This document shows positions 37,804 through 46,224 of a stretch of DNA of 63,805 nucleotides, in pieces. The position numbers were made by a program, and so were the translations under genes. Origin of the DNA: Chloroflexota bacterium (GTDB lineage Bacteria; Chloroflexota; Anaerolineae; Aggregatilineales; Phototrophicaceae); the NCBI GenBank assembly GCA_011523545.1, contig WTGN01000035.1, positions 1-63,805 on the forward strand, written 5' to 3'. The notes under the pieces are model-generated. The model was not told the origin of the DNA, searched no databases, and was given only the letters and a program-made list of their open reading frames with translations. Each line of letters opens with the position of its first letter. Positions within the stretch are counted from its first letter, which is position 1.

Positions 37804-38114
37804 GCCATCCCCTCCAGGCGCAGTTTCCAGATCCGCTACATGCCCCGCCTGTGAGACTTCTGCGCGCGATCTGATTCGATGCTCGGATACCAAGCATTGC
37901 TGTGTATCGCCGCCTGGTTGCGCCTGTCTGCATTGTACCGCAACTTGACCGCATGGCTCGTTGTCCTCCGACTTTCGCGTCTGCCGCCGGGCTGGCTCGC
38001 GGTCGTGAAATTGCCCCGCCAGCGGCAGCTTTCGCCATTGCGGATGCGCCTGTTACTGTCTAGTATCGCATCAGTGATTTGACAGGCGGCCGGCCGTGGA
38101 TGGGAAGCACTGAG
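37804..38114. other. Divergent intergenic region, P-type ATPase / threonine aldolase
   Basis: 311 bases between divergent genes with no coding frame I would accept. A weak plus-strand promoter candidate is TTGCGG (38038-38043), 17-base spacer, TAGTAT (38061-38066). Nothing else notable was seen. Confidence 0.4.
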
Positions 38115-39155
38115 ATGGATTATATTGACTTGAGAAGCGACACCGTTTCGCATCCGACGCCGAAGATGCGCGAAGCGATGGCCCGCGCGGCCGTCGGCGA
38201 TGATGTCTACCACGACGACCCGACCGTGAACCAATTGGAGGCGGAAGCGGCCGCCAGGCTGGGAAAAGAGGCGGCCGTATTCGTCACCAGCGGCACCCAA
38301 GGCAATCTCTGCGCTTTGCTCGCGCATTGTCAGCGCGGCGAGTCCATCATCATCGGCGATAGCTCCCACATATTTCGTTACGAGCAGGGCGGCATGGCGC
38401 AGGTGGGCGGCATTGTCCCGCATACCGTTCCCGTACAGGCGGACGCCACCATGCGGCTATGCGACCTGGAAAACGCGATCAACCCGGACGACGAACACAA
38501 GCCAGTCACGCGCTTGGTGGCGCTGGAAAACACGCACAATGCGGCCGGCGGCCTGCCGATTTCCGCCGAGTATACAGCCGCGGTCGCCGAGTTTGCCCGC
38601 CGCAATAGCTTGAAGCTGCATATCGACGGCGCCCGGATCTTCAACGCGGCCGCCGCTTTTGACGTCGATGTCAAGGACTTGACGGCCGGGGCGGATTCGG
38701 TGACATTCTGCCTGTCCAAAGGGCTGTGCGCGCCGGTCGGCTCGGTATTGGCCGGGGAACGAGAATTCATACGGCGGGCGCGCCGGGCGCGGAAAGCCCT
38801 GGGCGGCAGCCTGCGCCAGGCCGGGGTTCTGGCCGCCGCCGGTTTGATCGCGCTGCGGGAAATGACCGACCGCTTGATTGAGGATCACCAAAACGCCCAG
38901 CTGCTTGCTGAAGGCTTGAGCGAACTGCCCGGCCTGCGGATACAGAGCCAGCACACAAACTTCATCTATGTCTCGCTGGCGCCTGAAGTGGACATGGCGC
39001 TAGATGAGTTTGTCCGTGTGTTGCGTGAGGACTATAATATCCGTATGTCCCCCTATAGCGGAGAAAAGGGCGTGATCCGTCTGCGCACCCATTACTGGAT
39101 AGACAGGCCCGCGATCGCGAAGGTAGTGTCGGCGGTGAGCGCAATCCTCCCATGA
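38115..39155 (+). CDS. ltaE: Low-specificity L-threonine aldolase
   Basis: PLP enzyme splitting L-threonine (or allo-threonine) into glycine and acetaldehyde. About 346 residues from the start at 38115, which has GGGAAG upstream; ATG at 38100 or 38079 are possible. Opening MDYIDLRSDTVSHPTPKMRE is the family signature; GDDVYHDDPTVNQLE, SGTQGNLCAL and ENTHNAAGG follow; IDGARIFNAAAA and the PLP-Lys in FCLSKGLCAPVGS near 195-207. Its stop overlaps the next ATG (ATGA). Confidence 0.93.
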   Translation: MDYIDLRSDTVSHPTPKMREAMARAAVGDDVYHDDPTVNQLEAEAAARLGKEAAVFVTSGTQGNLCALLAHCQRGESIIIGDSSHIFRYEQGGMAQVGGIVPHTVPVQADATMRLCDLENAINPDDEHKPVTRLVALENTHNAAGGLPISAEYTAAVAEFARRNSLKLHIDGARIFNAAAAFDVDVKDLTAGADSVTFCLSKGLCAPVGSVLAGEREFIRRARRARKALGGSLRQAGVLAAAGLIALREMTDRLIEDHQNAQLLAEGLSELPGLRIQSQHTNFIYVSLAPEVDMALDEFVRVLREDYNIRMSPYSGEKGVIRLRTHYWIDRPAIAKVVSAVSAILP

Positions 39156-39883
39156 TGCCCAATGCGCCATTCGATCCTTTGGCCGATGCGAAGGATCGAT
39201 CACAGAGCGAGCCCGAAACGGCGGAACCCGCCGAAGAACAAAACGAAGCAAGAAGCCTCGCCGTGCCCGCGCAATATCGGGGCGCAAGCGATCCGCTCTT
39301 CGGCTTCATCATCGCGGCGGCGCTCAGCGTTGGCTTGACGCCACTGCTGCCGGAGAGCGTCGAATTGCGCTATGTGCTGGCCTGGGGCGCCCTGGCCGGC
39401 GTCAGCGTCCTGTCTTGGCTGCTCGGCAGCATGGAGCGCATCGGCCAGGAGCGGCCGGACAATCTGGGCTGGGGCCTGCTGTACGGCGTGCTGCTAGGCA
39501 TCCCTTTTCTTGTCTTCCTTGGCCAGCATGTATTGGCGCCGGCTACGGAGCATTTGTTCCCCGACATGACAGCGGGAAGTTTGCTCGCCTTTCTGGTATT
39601 CGTCATGCCTATCGCCGAGACGCTGTTTTTTCGCGGGCTCTTGCAAGGGCTGCTGCAATTCTGGATCGTCGGCCTGCTGGCGACGCTGTGGAACATCGTG
39701 CTGTTCTTTCCGGTGATGTGGGGGGCGATCACCGACTATCAGGCCATTGCGCTGGTTATCGTCATCCTTCTGCTCATCATGAATCTGCTTTACGTTTACG
39801 TGCGCAAGCGCAACGGATTGGCGGCCGCCTGGATTTGCCAAATCGTGACCAACCTCATCATTCTTTATATCCCGTCACTTTAG
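39152..39883 (+). CDS. CPBP-like membrane protein with incomplete catalytic motif
   Basis: 243 residues: a disordered Glu-rich cytoplasmic N terminus (about 1-48) and about six or seven hydrophobic segments. MPIAETLFFRGLLQG near 150-165 matches the CPBP EExxxR motif except that the second Glu is Thr, and the later His motifs are not evident, so proteolytic activity is doubtful. Translationally coupled (ATGA overlap) with threonine aldolase. Another, complete CPBP protein is encoded at 26996-27946. Confidence 0.72.
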   Translation: MMPNAPFDPLADAKDRSQSEPETAEPAEEQNEARSLAVPAQYRGASDPLFGFIIAAALSVGLTPLLPESVELRYVLAWGALAGVSVLSWLLGSMERIGQERPDNLGWGLLYGVLLGIPFLVFLGQHVLAPATEHLFPDMTAGSLLAFLVFVMPIAETLFFRGLLQGLLQFWIVGLLATLWNIVLFFPVMWGAITDYQAIALVIVILLLIMNLLYVYVRKRNGLAAAWICQIVTNLIILYIPSL

Positions 39884-39985
39884 GTCCGTCGTTCCTGCCG
39901 CGTCTTTTACTACAAGGCTCCCACAATAAAAGCTGCGACATTTCCGCCGCGGCCCCCAGGTTGCACGTGAATTGTGTCAGACAAG

Positions 39986-40699
39986 CTATTCGGCCAGATG
40001 CTCCAGCGGGTCCGGCTTTGGCAGCGGCTTGACGAAACCGGCGAAGAAGATGACCAGCAAGCCGGCCAGGAAGCCGCCGATATGCGCCCAATGCGCCATA
40101 TCAGTCTCCACGCCGATCCAACCCACCTGCTGCATAACATCCATCAAGAGCCAGTAACCGAGGAAGAGAAAAGCGGGCACATTCACCGACCAAACGAAGG
40201 GGCGGAAGAAGCCCAGCATCGTCTTGACCTTGGCGTTGGGCCGCAGAATGAGGAAGCCGCCCATCACCCCGGCGATCGCGCCGCTCGCGCCGATTACCAC
40301 GCCGGTATCGGTCACGGTGCAGACGGTGTTGCCCAGCGCCACATGCGCCAAAGTCGCCAGGGCGCCAAAACCAAGATAAGCGAGCGCAAACTTGATGCTG
40401 CCCAGGTAACGCTCGACCAGGCCGCCAAACAGGAACAAGAACCACATATTGCCAAGAACATGACCAGCGCTGGCATGCAAGAATAAGCTGCGGAAGGCGT
40501 CCAATCCGGTTGTTGCAATTGGCTGCTCGCCGATCTTGCAAACCTCCAGGCCATAATTCTGCAAGGCAGCCTTGAGATAGCCATCACCCTTGGCGTCAAC
40601 CGAGAGCTCCCAGAGGAAGATCAGCAGATTGATCGCGATGATGATGACAGTCGCCTTGGGTATCGTTTTGTCCCGCCCAACCACCGTCAATGGAAACAT
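39986..40699 (-). CDS. Rhomboid family intramembrane serine protease (copy 1)
   Basis: Cleaves transmembrane substrates inside the bilayer. 237 residues with six predicted helices. Catalytic Ser is in GASGAIAGVMGG near 138-149, catalytic His in AHWAHIGGFLAGL near 205-217; HASAGHVLGNMWFLFLFG near 75-92 is the conserved HxxxxHxxxNM-like helix 2. Sits next to another rhomboid gene, both on the minus strand with a 91-base gap. Confidence 0.92.
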   Translation of the reverse strand: MFPLTVVGRDKTIPKATVIIIAINLLIFLWELSVDAKGDGYLKAALQNYGLEVCKIGEQPIATTGLDAFRSLFLHASAGHVLGNMWFLFLFGGLVERYLGSIKFALAYLGFGALATLAHVALGNTVCTVTDTGVVIGASGAIAGVMGGFLILRPNAKVKTMLGFFRPFVWSVNVPAFLFLGYWLLMDVMQQVGWIGVETDMAHWAHIGGFLAGLLVIFFAGFVKPLPKPDPLEHLAE

Positions 40700-40790
40700 A
40701 AGCCGCCCTCAACTCGCCTTATCCCTATTACGTTATCACATGCCATTTGTTTCGCGCAAGCCGGCTCGGCGTCTCGTGGGCGGCTGTGCC

Positions 40791-41474
40791 TCAGGGTACG
40801 CGCGGCGGCTTGATGAAGAAGGAAAAGAGAAATATCAGCGCCAACCCGGCGATGAAGCCGCCAACATGCCCCCAGTGAACATTGATCCGCGGCGCGACCG
40901 ACCCCACCTGGTTGAAAAATTGCAGGAAGAACCAATATACGAGATAGACCCAGGCCGGCACGTCGACATCATAGCCGAACACTTTCAACACGACGATCTT
41001 CGATTTGATGCGCGCTGTCGGGAAGAGGAAAAGGAATGCGCCGATAATGCCGGAGATGGCCCCGCTTGACCCCACCATATACTGCGGTTCGCTGCATAAG
41101 CCGCCGTCAAAGAGCAGATGGCCCAGATGGCCGCCGAAGCCGACAGCGAGATAGAAGAGAAGAAAGCGCAGATGCCCCAGATGCTCCTCAATGCGGGCGC
41201 CGAAGACATAAAAGATGATGATATTTGAAGTCAAATGCACAAAGCTCATGTGCAGGAAGATGCTGCGCGCGCCGTCGATCAGCGTCTCGCTAATCGGCTG
41301 CCTGTGCACAGCGCAGACATCCAGCGCGTACTGCCGGTAGACTTCTTCCAGCGCAAGGCCGCCGAGAAAGGCGTAGGTCAATATGTATATGAAGGCCAGC
41401 ACATTGGCGACGGTGACAAAAAAGGCGACATAAGGTCGATAATTTGACGTGCCGACGATTTTGTAGGGAATCAT
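40791..41474 (-). CDS. Rhomboid family intramembrane serine protease (copy 2)
   Basis: Second rhomboid, about 227 residues from ATG at 41474 (an ATG at 41501 would add nine residues). Catalytic Ser in VGSSGAISGIIGAF near 133-146, His in VHWGHVGGFIAGL near 200-212. HMSFVHLTSNIIIFYVFG matches helix 2 of the family. The chain resembles copy 1 in layout but not closely in sequence, suggesting an old duplication (inference). Ribosome-binding site is weak. Confidence 0.9.
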   Translation of the reverse strand: MIPYKIVGTSNYRPYVAFFVTVANVLAFIYILTYAFLGGLALEEVYRQYALDVCAVHRQPISETLIDGARSIFLHMSFVHLTSNIIIFYVFGARIEEHLGHLRFLLFYLAVGFGGHLGHLLFDGGLCSEPQYMVGSSGAISGIIGAFLFLFPTARIKSKIVVLKVFGYDVDVPAWVYLVYWFFLQFFNQVGSVAPRINVHWGHVGGFIAGLALIFLFSFFIKPPRVP

Positions 41475-41682
41475 GACGCCAATCTCGCAACGGACTGCCA
41501 ATCCAGCGGCGCAATAGCGGCCAGGAAATCCCCCCGCGTCAATGTCAGTTGGCGGATTTCCTGCCCTCGCAAGCGGCCGGATCTATTGAACAGCGTAGCA
41601 CAAGAGATTGCCCGAAGGCAAATGCGGGCGAGGAGGGCAGACTGTCAAGACTTGCGGGGGACAGCGGCAATAGCTTGCGGCG

Positions 41683-42819
41683 CTAGCGATCGTCGATGGG
41701 CGTCCAATTGCAATCAAAGGGGCCGACATAATTCGCTTTGGGTCGTATCAAACGCCCGCCCATTTGAGCGATGACATGGGCGGACCAGCCGGCAATGCGC
41801 GCCATGGCAAATAGCGGCGTGAACATATCGATGTCCAGGTCGAGCGTGTACAAGACGATGGCGCTGTAATAATCGACATTGGGATAAAGATTGCGCTGGA
41901 CAAAATAATCATCGGCGCGCGCTGTCTCGGCCAGCTTGACCGCGATGTCATACCACTTGCGCTTGCCCGAGCTTTCCGCCAGCGCTTCCGCATGACGGCG
42001 GAGGATGCCTGCGCGCGGATCATTCGACTTGTATACCCGATGCCCGATGCCCATGATGCGCCGCTCGCCCGTCCTGATGTACTTCTCGAACCAGGGCACC
42101 ACATTTTCAACGTCGCCAATTTCAAGGAACATCTTCATCGCCGCCGAATTGGCCCCGCCGTGAGACGGCCCCTTCAGCGCGCCGATGCCGGCGACGATGG
42201 CGCTGTGCATATCAGAACCGGTAGCGGTGACGACGCGCGCGGTAAATGTGCTCGCATTCATGCCATGCTCGGCGAGCAGCACCAGGTAGACATTAAGCGC
42301 GGCGCAGGCGGTTTCGTCCGGCTCGCCGCCAGACATCATGTAGACGAAGTTTTCCGCCACGCTGAGGTCGGCCCGCGGCGGCGTCGGTTCTTCACCTTTG
42401 GCGATGCGCATCCAGGCGGCGCACACGGTTGTGATTTGGCCGGTCAGGCGAATGGCTTTTGCCTTGGCCGCTTCTTTGTCCGTCAGGTTCTCGGCATCGC
42501 TGTCAAAGGCGGACAGCATAGAGACGGCTGTCCGCAGCGCCGCCATCCCAGACGTCTCTCTCGGCAGCGACTTGAGCATTGCGATCACTTCGTCCGGTAT
42601 CGCGGCGTCGCGCGCGATTGCGCTGCGAAGCGCTTCATATTCCGCGCGATTCGGCAGCCGGTCCTTGAATAGCAGGAACAAGACCTCTTCAAAGGTGGCG
42701 TTTTCAGCAAGGTCTTCAATGGCGTAGCCGTGGTAAATCAGTTTGCCGATGCTGCCGTCAATATAACTTGTGCTGATATCGGCAACGACGGCTTCTTCAA
42801 GCCCACCTTTGTCCGCCAT
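41683..42819 (-). CDS. gltA: Citrate synthase
   Basis: Condenses acetyl-CoA with oxaloacetate. 378 residues, the length of the compact type II-like/Gram-positive citrate synthases. Catalytic motifs: GPSHGGANSAAMKMF near 213-227 (His for substrate), GIGHRVYKSNDPRAGIL near 252-268 (His/Arg) and DVDYY near 310. ATG at 42819 is preceded by AAGGAG. A good promoter is read 80 bases upstream (42904-42932). Stop codon TAG at 41683-41685. Confidence 0.95.
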   Translation of the reverse strand: MADKGGLEEAVVADISTSYIDGSIGKLIYHGYAIEDLAENATFEEVLFLLFKDRLPNRAEYEALRSAIARDAAIPDEVIAMLKSLPRETSGMAALRTAVSMLSAFDSDAENLTDKEAAKAKAIRLTGQITTVCAAWMRIAKGEEPTPPRADLSVAENFVYMMSGGEPDETACAALNVYLVLLAEHGMNASTFTARVVTATGSDMHSAIVAGIGALKGPSHGGANSAAMKMFLEIGDVENVVPWFEKYIRTGERRIMGIGHRVYKSNDPRAGILRRHAEALAESSGKRKWYDIAVKLAETARADDYFVQRNLYPNVDYYSAIVLYTLDLDIDMFTPLFAMARIAGWSAHVIAQMGGRLIRPKANYVGPFDCNWTPIDDR

Positions 42820-42903
42820 CTACTGTCTCCTTCTCGCCGGCCCGGGCCGCCGCTCCATGTCCCGGCGGGGCGCTGGCCAATCTGGTTTGGATTAACGGGC
42901 GCT

Positions 42904-42932
42904 AGTATAGCACTGGCATACTTGAGCGACAA
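42904..42932 (-). promoter_or_regulatory. Promoter for citrate synthase
   Basis: Minus strand: TTGTCG (42927-42932), 17-base spacer, TATACT (42904-42909), about 85 bases before the gltA start codon. Confidence 0.6.
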
Positions 42933-42976
42933 TATTGACAAATTCTGCCGCACAGACGCGTGCAGGCGGCATAAAG

Positions 42977-43006
42977 TTGCTGTTGCCCGAATTATGCTGA
43001 TATGTT
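42977..43006 (+). promoter_or_regulatory. Promoter for the JAMM-CysO-MoeZ cluster
   Basis: TTGCTG (42977-42982), 18-base spacer, TATGTT (43001-43006) with extended -10 TGa at 42998-43000. This would leave a leader of about 200 bases before the first gene. Confidence 0.4.
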
Positions 43007-43164
43007 AATCTACCTGTCATGTTGAGTTTATCTTTGCGTCCAGCGCGGGGCCGGAAATACTGTTGTCGCAGCTGTGCGATTTCAGTGATCGCAGAGGCGG
43101 AATGCCGCGTCGGGATCAGCGCCCTTTGAAACCCGCTGCTCGCAAGTGAAGCGGACCAGGACAA

Positions 43165-43191
43165 GAGCCAGCCCAAGCGGTTGGCTCTTTT
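43165..43191 (+). terminator. Terminator/attenuator-like hairpin before the JAMM peptidase gene
   Basis: AAGAGCCA (43165-43172) pairs with TGGCTCTT (43184-43191) around an 11-base loop, followed by TTG. It lies 28 bases upstream of the JAMM start and downstream of a promoter candidate, so it could be an attenuator in the leader or a terminator. The trailing T run is short (four Ts in all). Confidence 0.4.
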
Positions 43192-43219
43192 GATAACGGG
43201 GGATGGCCGAGTTTAGTCT

Positions 43220-43645
43220 ATGAATGTGCAAATCTGCAGCGCGCTTCAGCGTGGCATCTTCGACCAGATGGAGGCCTCCTATCCCAATGAGGGCGGTGGA
43301 TTCCTGCTAGGCCAGCCGCAAGACGGCGCCATCGTCATCCGTGACATAATCCAGGTGGAAAACACCTTCGCCGAAGAAGAACAGCACCATCGCTATGCCA
43401 TGACGCCGCATGATTGGATGCGCCTGGAAGATGAGGCGGACGAGCGCGGCTTGAGCCTGGTCGGCTATTATCACAGTCATCCGGACTCGCCGGCCATCCC
43501 GTCCGAATATGACCGCGAGCACGCGCTGCCGAATTTTGTCTATATCATCACGTCGGTCGTGATGGCCAAGGCGGCAGATATGCGCGCCTGGCAACTGAGA
43601 TCGGATCGCAGCGCCTTCGACGCCGGCACACTGTCCGTCACCTGA
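43220..43645 (+). CDS. JAMM/MPN+ (Mec+-like) metallopeptidase
   Basis: Zinc isopeptidase-type enzyme that trims or deconjugates a small ubiquitin-like protein. 141 residues with the full JAMM set: Glu24 in PNEGGGFLLG, HSHPDSP (His85 and His87), SEYD with Ser95 and Asp98 in PAIPSEYD. Relative of Mycobacterium Mec+, which removes cysteine from CysO (established for that system). It is followed 107 bases later by the CysO-like gene and then a MoeZ-type gene in the same direction, matching a carrier-processing role. Confidence 0.9.
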   Translation: MNVQICSALQRGIFDQMEASYPNEGGGFLLGQPQDGAIVIRDIIQVENTFAEEEQHHRYAMTPHDWMRLEDEADERGLSLVGYYHSHPDSPAIPSEYDREHALPNFVYIITSVVMAKAADMRAWQLRSDRSAFDAGTLSVT

Positions 43646-43752
43646 TGCGGGCGGCGCAGGGTTCGCTGGAAAGCTGGCTCATTGCGTAAGAACAGGGCGG
43701 GGCAACCCGTTCAAATAAGGAATCTTGGTAGACCGGACTGGGAGAAGGAAAT

Positions 43753-44076
43753 ATGGCGAAGATTCGTATTCCGACGCCGCTGCGCGCTTATACCGACGGC
43801 GAATCAAATATTGAGGTCGCTGGCGATACAGTGGCTGAAGCGCTTGGCGATCTGGTAGCGCAGCATCCCGATTTGCGCGCCCACTTGTTTCAGGATGACC
43901 AACTGCGCAACTTTGTGAACATCTTCATCGGCGATGAAGATATCCGCTTCCTGCAGGGTCTTGAAACCGAGATCAATTCCGACGACAGCCTGCGCATCAT
44001 CCCGAGCATCGCCGGCGGCAATCCTCCCATCAGCATTGGGGGGAAGCAGATCGCAGACGAGGAGGCGCCACGATGA
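43753..44076 (+). CDS. MoaD/ThiS/CysO-like ubiquitin-fold sulfur carrier with C-terminal tail
   Basis: Small beta-grasp protein that carries sulfur as a C-terminal thiocarboxylate after activation by an E1-like enzyme. 107 residues. The ubiquitin-like fold (about 1-87) ends at the expected Gly-Gly (88-89, IPSIAGG). Unlike mature MoaD/CysO, 18 more residues follow (90-107, NPPISIGG...EAPR), so the carrier must be cut after Gly89 before it can be adenylated. The neighbouring JAMM peptidase is a natural candidate for that. Strong GGAGAAGGAAAT site before ATG. ATGA overlap with the next gene. Confidence 0.88.
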   Translation: MAKIRIPTPLRAYTDGESNIEVAGDTVAEALGDLVAQHPDLRAHLFQDDQLRNFVNIFIGDEDIRFLQGLETEINSDDSLRIIPSIAGGNPPISIGGKQIADEEAPR

Positions 44077-45317
44077 CATCTCTTCATCAGCGTAAAGCGG
44101 ACTTAAGCAAGGAAGAGGTCAAGCGCTACAGCCGCCACGTGATCATGCCCGAAGTCGGCATGGAAGGGCAGCGCCGCCTCAAAGCCTCCAGTGTTCTGCT
44201 GATCGGCACCGGCGGGCTCGGCAGTCCGCTCGCGCTTTATCTGGCGGCGGCCGGCATTGGGCGCATCGGCCTGGTCGATTATGACCTGGTCGACTTCACC
44301 AACCTGCAGCGCCAGGTCATTCATGGCGTCAGCACCGTTGGCCTTTCCAAGCTGGAAAGCGCGGAAGCTCGCATGCTGGACCTGAATCCCGATATCGAAG
44401 TCGTCAAATATAACGAGCCCTTGATGTCTGAAAATGCCCTGCGCATCTTCGGCGAAGATTGGGATGTTGTCATCGATGGCACCGACAACTTCCCGACGCG
44501 TTACCTGGTCAACGATGCCTGCGTCAAGCTGGGCATACCCAATGTCTACGGCAGCATCTTTCGATTCGAGGGCCAGCTTAGCGTCTTTCACGCGGACGAG
44601 GGTCCCTGCTACCGCTGCATGTTCCCCGAGCCACCGCCGCCCGGCCTGGTGCCGAGCTGCGCCGAAGGCGGCGTCCTGGGGATCTTGCCGGGCACGATCG
44701 GCACCATGCAAGCCACCGAAGCGATCAAATTGCTGCTCGGCATCGGCGACCCCATGATCGGGCGCATGATGCTTTACGACGCCCTTGAGATGAGCTTTCA
44801 GACCATCCGCGTCCGCAAGGATCCGGCTTGCCCCGTCTGCGGCATCGCTGCTGAAGAGATCCAGCTTATCGACTACGAGCAATTCTGCGGCATGCCGGCC
44901 CATGACCACAGCGAGTTCAGCTCGGTGGATGAGGCCGACGAACTCGACATCAAATCGGTGACCGTGCACGATGTCAGAGCGGCGCTGGAAAATGGCGACG
45001 ACGTGCTGGTGATTGATGTGCGCGACCCGCATGAATGGGATATCAGCGTCATTGACGGCACGCTGAAGATCCCCAAGCCGGACATCCAATTGGCGAAAAA
45101 CGGGATTCAGGGCGGGCGGCGCTTATGGGAAGAGACGATTCTGAAGGACATCCCCAAGGACAAGACCCTCTACCTGCATTGCCGCTCAGGTGTGCGCAGC
45201 GCTGATAGCATCGCCTTCTTGTCCGAAATCGGTTACGACCTGGAGAAGATGTACAACGTCGAAGGCGGCATCCTGGCTTGGGCCGATGAGATTGATCCGG
45301 CGATGCCGAAGTACTAG
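44073..45317 (+). CDS. moeB: MoeZ/MoeB-type adenylyltransferase with rhodanese domain
   Basis: E1-like enzyme that adenylates the carrier Gly-Gly end and transfers sulfur with its rhodanese domain. 414 residues: ThiF/MoeB fold with GTGGLGS at 45-51, zinc ligands as two CxxC pairs (Cys179/Cys182 and Cys253/Cys256), then a rhodanese domain (about 290-412) with active-site loop CRSGVRS starting at Cys370. Starts overlapping the carrier gene, so the pair is made together. No cysM lies nearby; a role in cysteine, thiamine, molybdopterin or other sulfur transfer is open. Confidence 0.93.
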   Translation: MTSLHQRKADLSKEEVKRYSRHVIMPEVGMEGQRRLKASSVLLIGTGGLGSPLALYLAAAGIGRIGLVDYDLVDFTNLQRQVIHGVSTVGLSKLESAEARMLDLNPDIEVVKYNEPLMSENALRIFGEDWDVVIDGTDNFPTRYLVNDACVKLGIPNVYGSIFRFEGQLSVFHADEGPCYRCMFPEPPPPGLVPSCAEGGVLGILPGTIGTMQATEAIKLLLGIGDPMIGRMMLYDALEMSFQTIRVRKDPACPVCGIAAEEIQLIDYEQFCGMPAHDHSEFSSVDEADELDIKSVTVHDVRAALENGDDVLVIDVRDPHEWDISVIDGTLKIPKPDIQLAKNGIQGGRRLWEETILKDIPKDKTLYLHCRSGVRSADSIAFLSEIGYDLEKMYNVEGGILAWADEIDPAMPKY

Positions 45318-45383
45318 CGGACGACTTCAATATGCGCTAGAATATATTCCGCAATCTCACATTGTCATTGATCGGAGTGAGGC

Positions 45384-46157
45384 GTGGACGAAAAGAGAAA
45401 GCCCTTTGTGACCATCTCCTTCAGGCAGCCGCGCTTCTCCGGCGCATTTGTCGCTGCGTTGCTGGCAGTCGTCGTGATTGCCGGCGCATTTGGCATACAG
45501 GAAGTTCAGCGCTGGCAGAGGCAGGTGCTGGTAACGGAAGCTCGCTTGTACGACGCCGAAAGCTCATTGACGGAAGCGGATGCGCGCCTGAATGAAGCGG
45601 AAGCCAAATTGACGCAAACGACTAATCGCCTGCACGAAATAAAAGACGCATTTGACGAAACGGCAAGTCGCCTGCAGGAAACGGAAATTCGTTTGAACGA
45701 ATCTGAAGCCAAACTGCAAGAAACTGAAGCGGATTTGATCGAAGCGAAGAAGCAGTTGGAGGCCTATTTGCCGATAAGCCCATTGAATGAACCCATTGCC
45801 TTTTGGTATTCCTCGAAGTGGGGTATTGACGCGGCCGCATGTATGCGTATGCCTAACGGCTATTGGACGCCGGGGTGGGGACATAACGATGGCGCGGGCA
45901 GGGTGCTCTTCTATTTCGCAAGAGAATGGGATACCGTCGAGGCTATACAGGCAAGCGATCAATATACGCTGGTCGGCGAAGAATGGAGCGAAGACTGGGA
46001 TGATGAAGAAGGCGTAGTTTACGAGGCCTTTTACACGCGTAAGGATGTGCTGGATTCGCGCCCGTTCATCTGGTCTAAATCGAAAGATTACGGCGATAAT
46101 AGAGTTCGCTGGGAAGCCCGGCTTAGGGACTATTGTCGCGAACTCTTGCAGCCATAG
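45384..46157 (+). CDS. Membrane-anchored coiled-coil protein of unknown function
   Basis: 257 residues starting with GTG (GGAGTGAGGC upstream). One N-terminal helix (about 20-40), then about 80 residues of very regular heptads (EARLYDAESSLTEADARLNE, SRLQETEIRLNESEAKLQET and similar) forming a long coiled coil. The C-terminal 120 residues form a compact domain rich in Trp, Tyr and Asp (AFWYSSKWGIDAAACMRMPN, then WDDEEGVVYEAFY) which I do not recognise. Followed by an intrinsic terminator. No known partner nearby. Confidence 0.8.
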   Translation: MDEKRKPFVTISFRQPRFSGAFVAALLAVVVIAGAFGIQEVQRWQRQVLVTEARLYDAESSLTEADARLNEAEAKLTQTTNRLHEIKDAFDETASRLQETEIRLNESEAKLQETEADLIEAKKQLEAYLPISPLNEPIAFWYSSKWGIDAAACMRMPNGYWTPGWGHNDGAGRVLFYFAREWDTVEAIQASDQYTLVGEEWSEDWDDEEGVVYEAFYTRKDVLDSRPFIWSKSKDYGDNRVRWEARLRDYCRELLQP

Positions 46158-46164
46158 ACTGCAC

Positions 46165-46194
46165 AAAGCCCCGCAAACTGCCGGGGCTTTTCTT
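46165..46194 (+). terminator. Intrinsic terminator after the coiled-coil protein gene
   Basis: AAAGCCCCG (46165-46173) and CGGGGCTTT (46182-46190) make a 9-bp stem around an 8-base loop, followed by TCTT. Placed 8 bases after the stop codon. The convergent korB ends at 46225, and the hairpin could also stop transcription from that side. Confidence 0.85.
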
Positions 46195-46224
46195 GTAGCT
46201 CTGCTGCCAGATGATTTACGGTCG

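Larger units (their letters stand above)
42820..43219. other. 400-base intergenic region upstream of the sulfur-carrier cluster
   Basis: Holds back-to-back promoter candidates (42904-42932 minus, 42977-43006 plus), then about 200 bases of untranslated sequence before the JAMM gene, with a terminator-like hairpin at 43165-43191. I saw no riboswitch I could name in this leader. Confidence 0.5.

Noticed and set aside
43020..43160. SAM, cobalamin or TPP riboswitch in the JAMM leader
   Set aside because: None of the conserved cores of these classes was seen.
44103..45089. 328-residue open frame on the minus strand
   Set aside because: Antisense to the MoeZ-type gene, which has intact motifs.
45540..45760. 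Repeated 21-base units in the coiled-coil gene as a non-coding repeat
   Set aside because: They encode regular heptads within an open frame, so the repeats are part of the protein.
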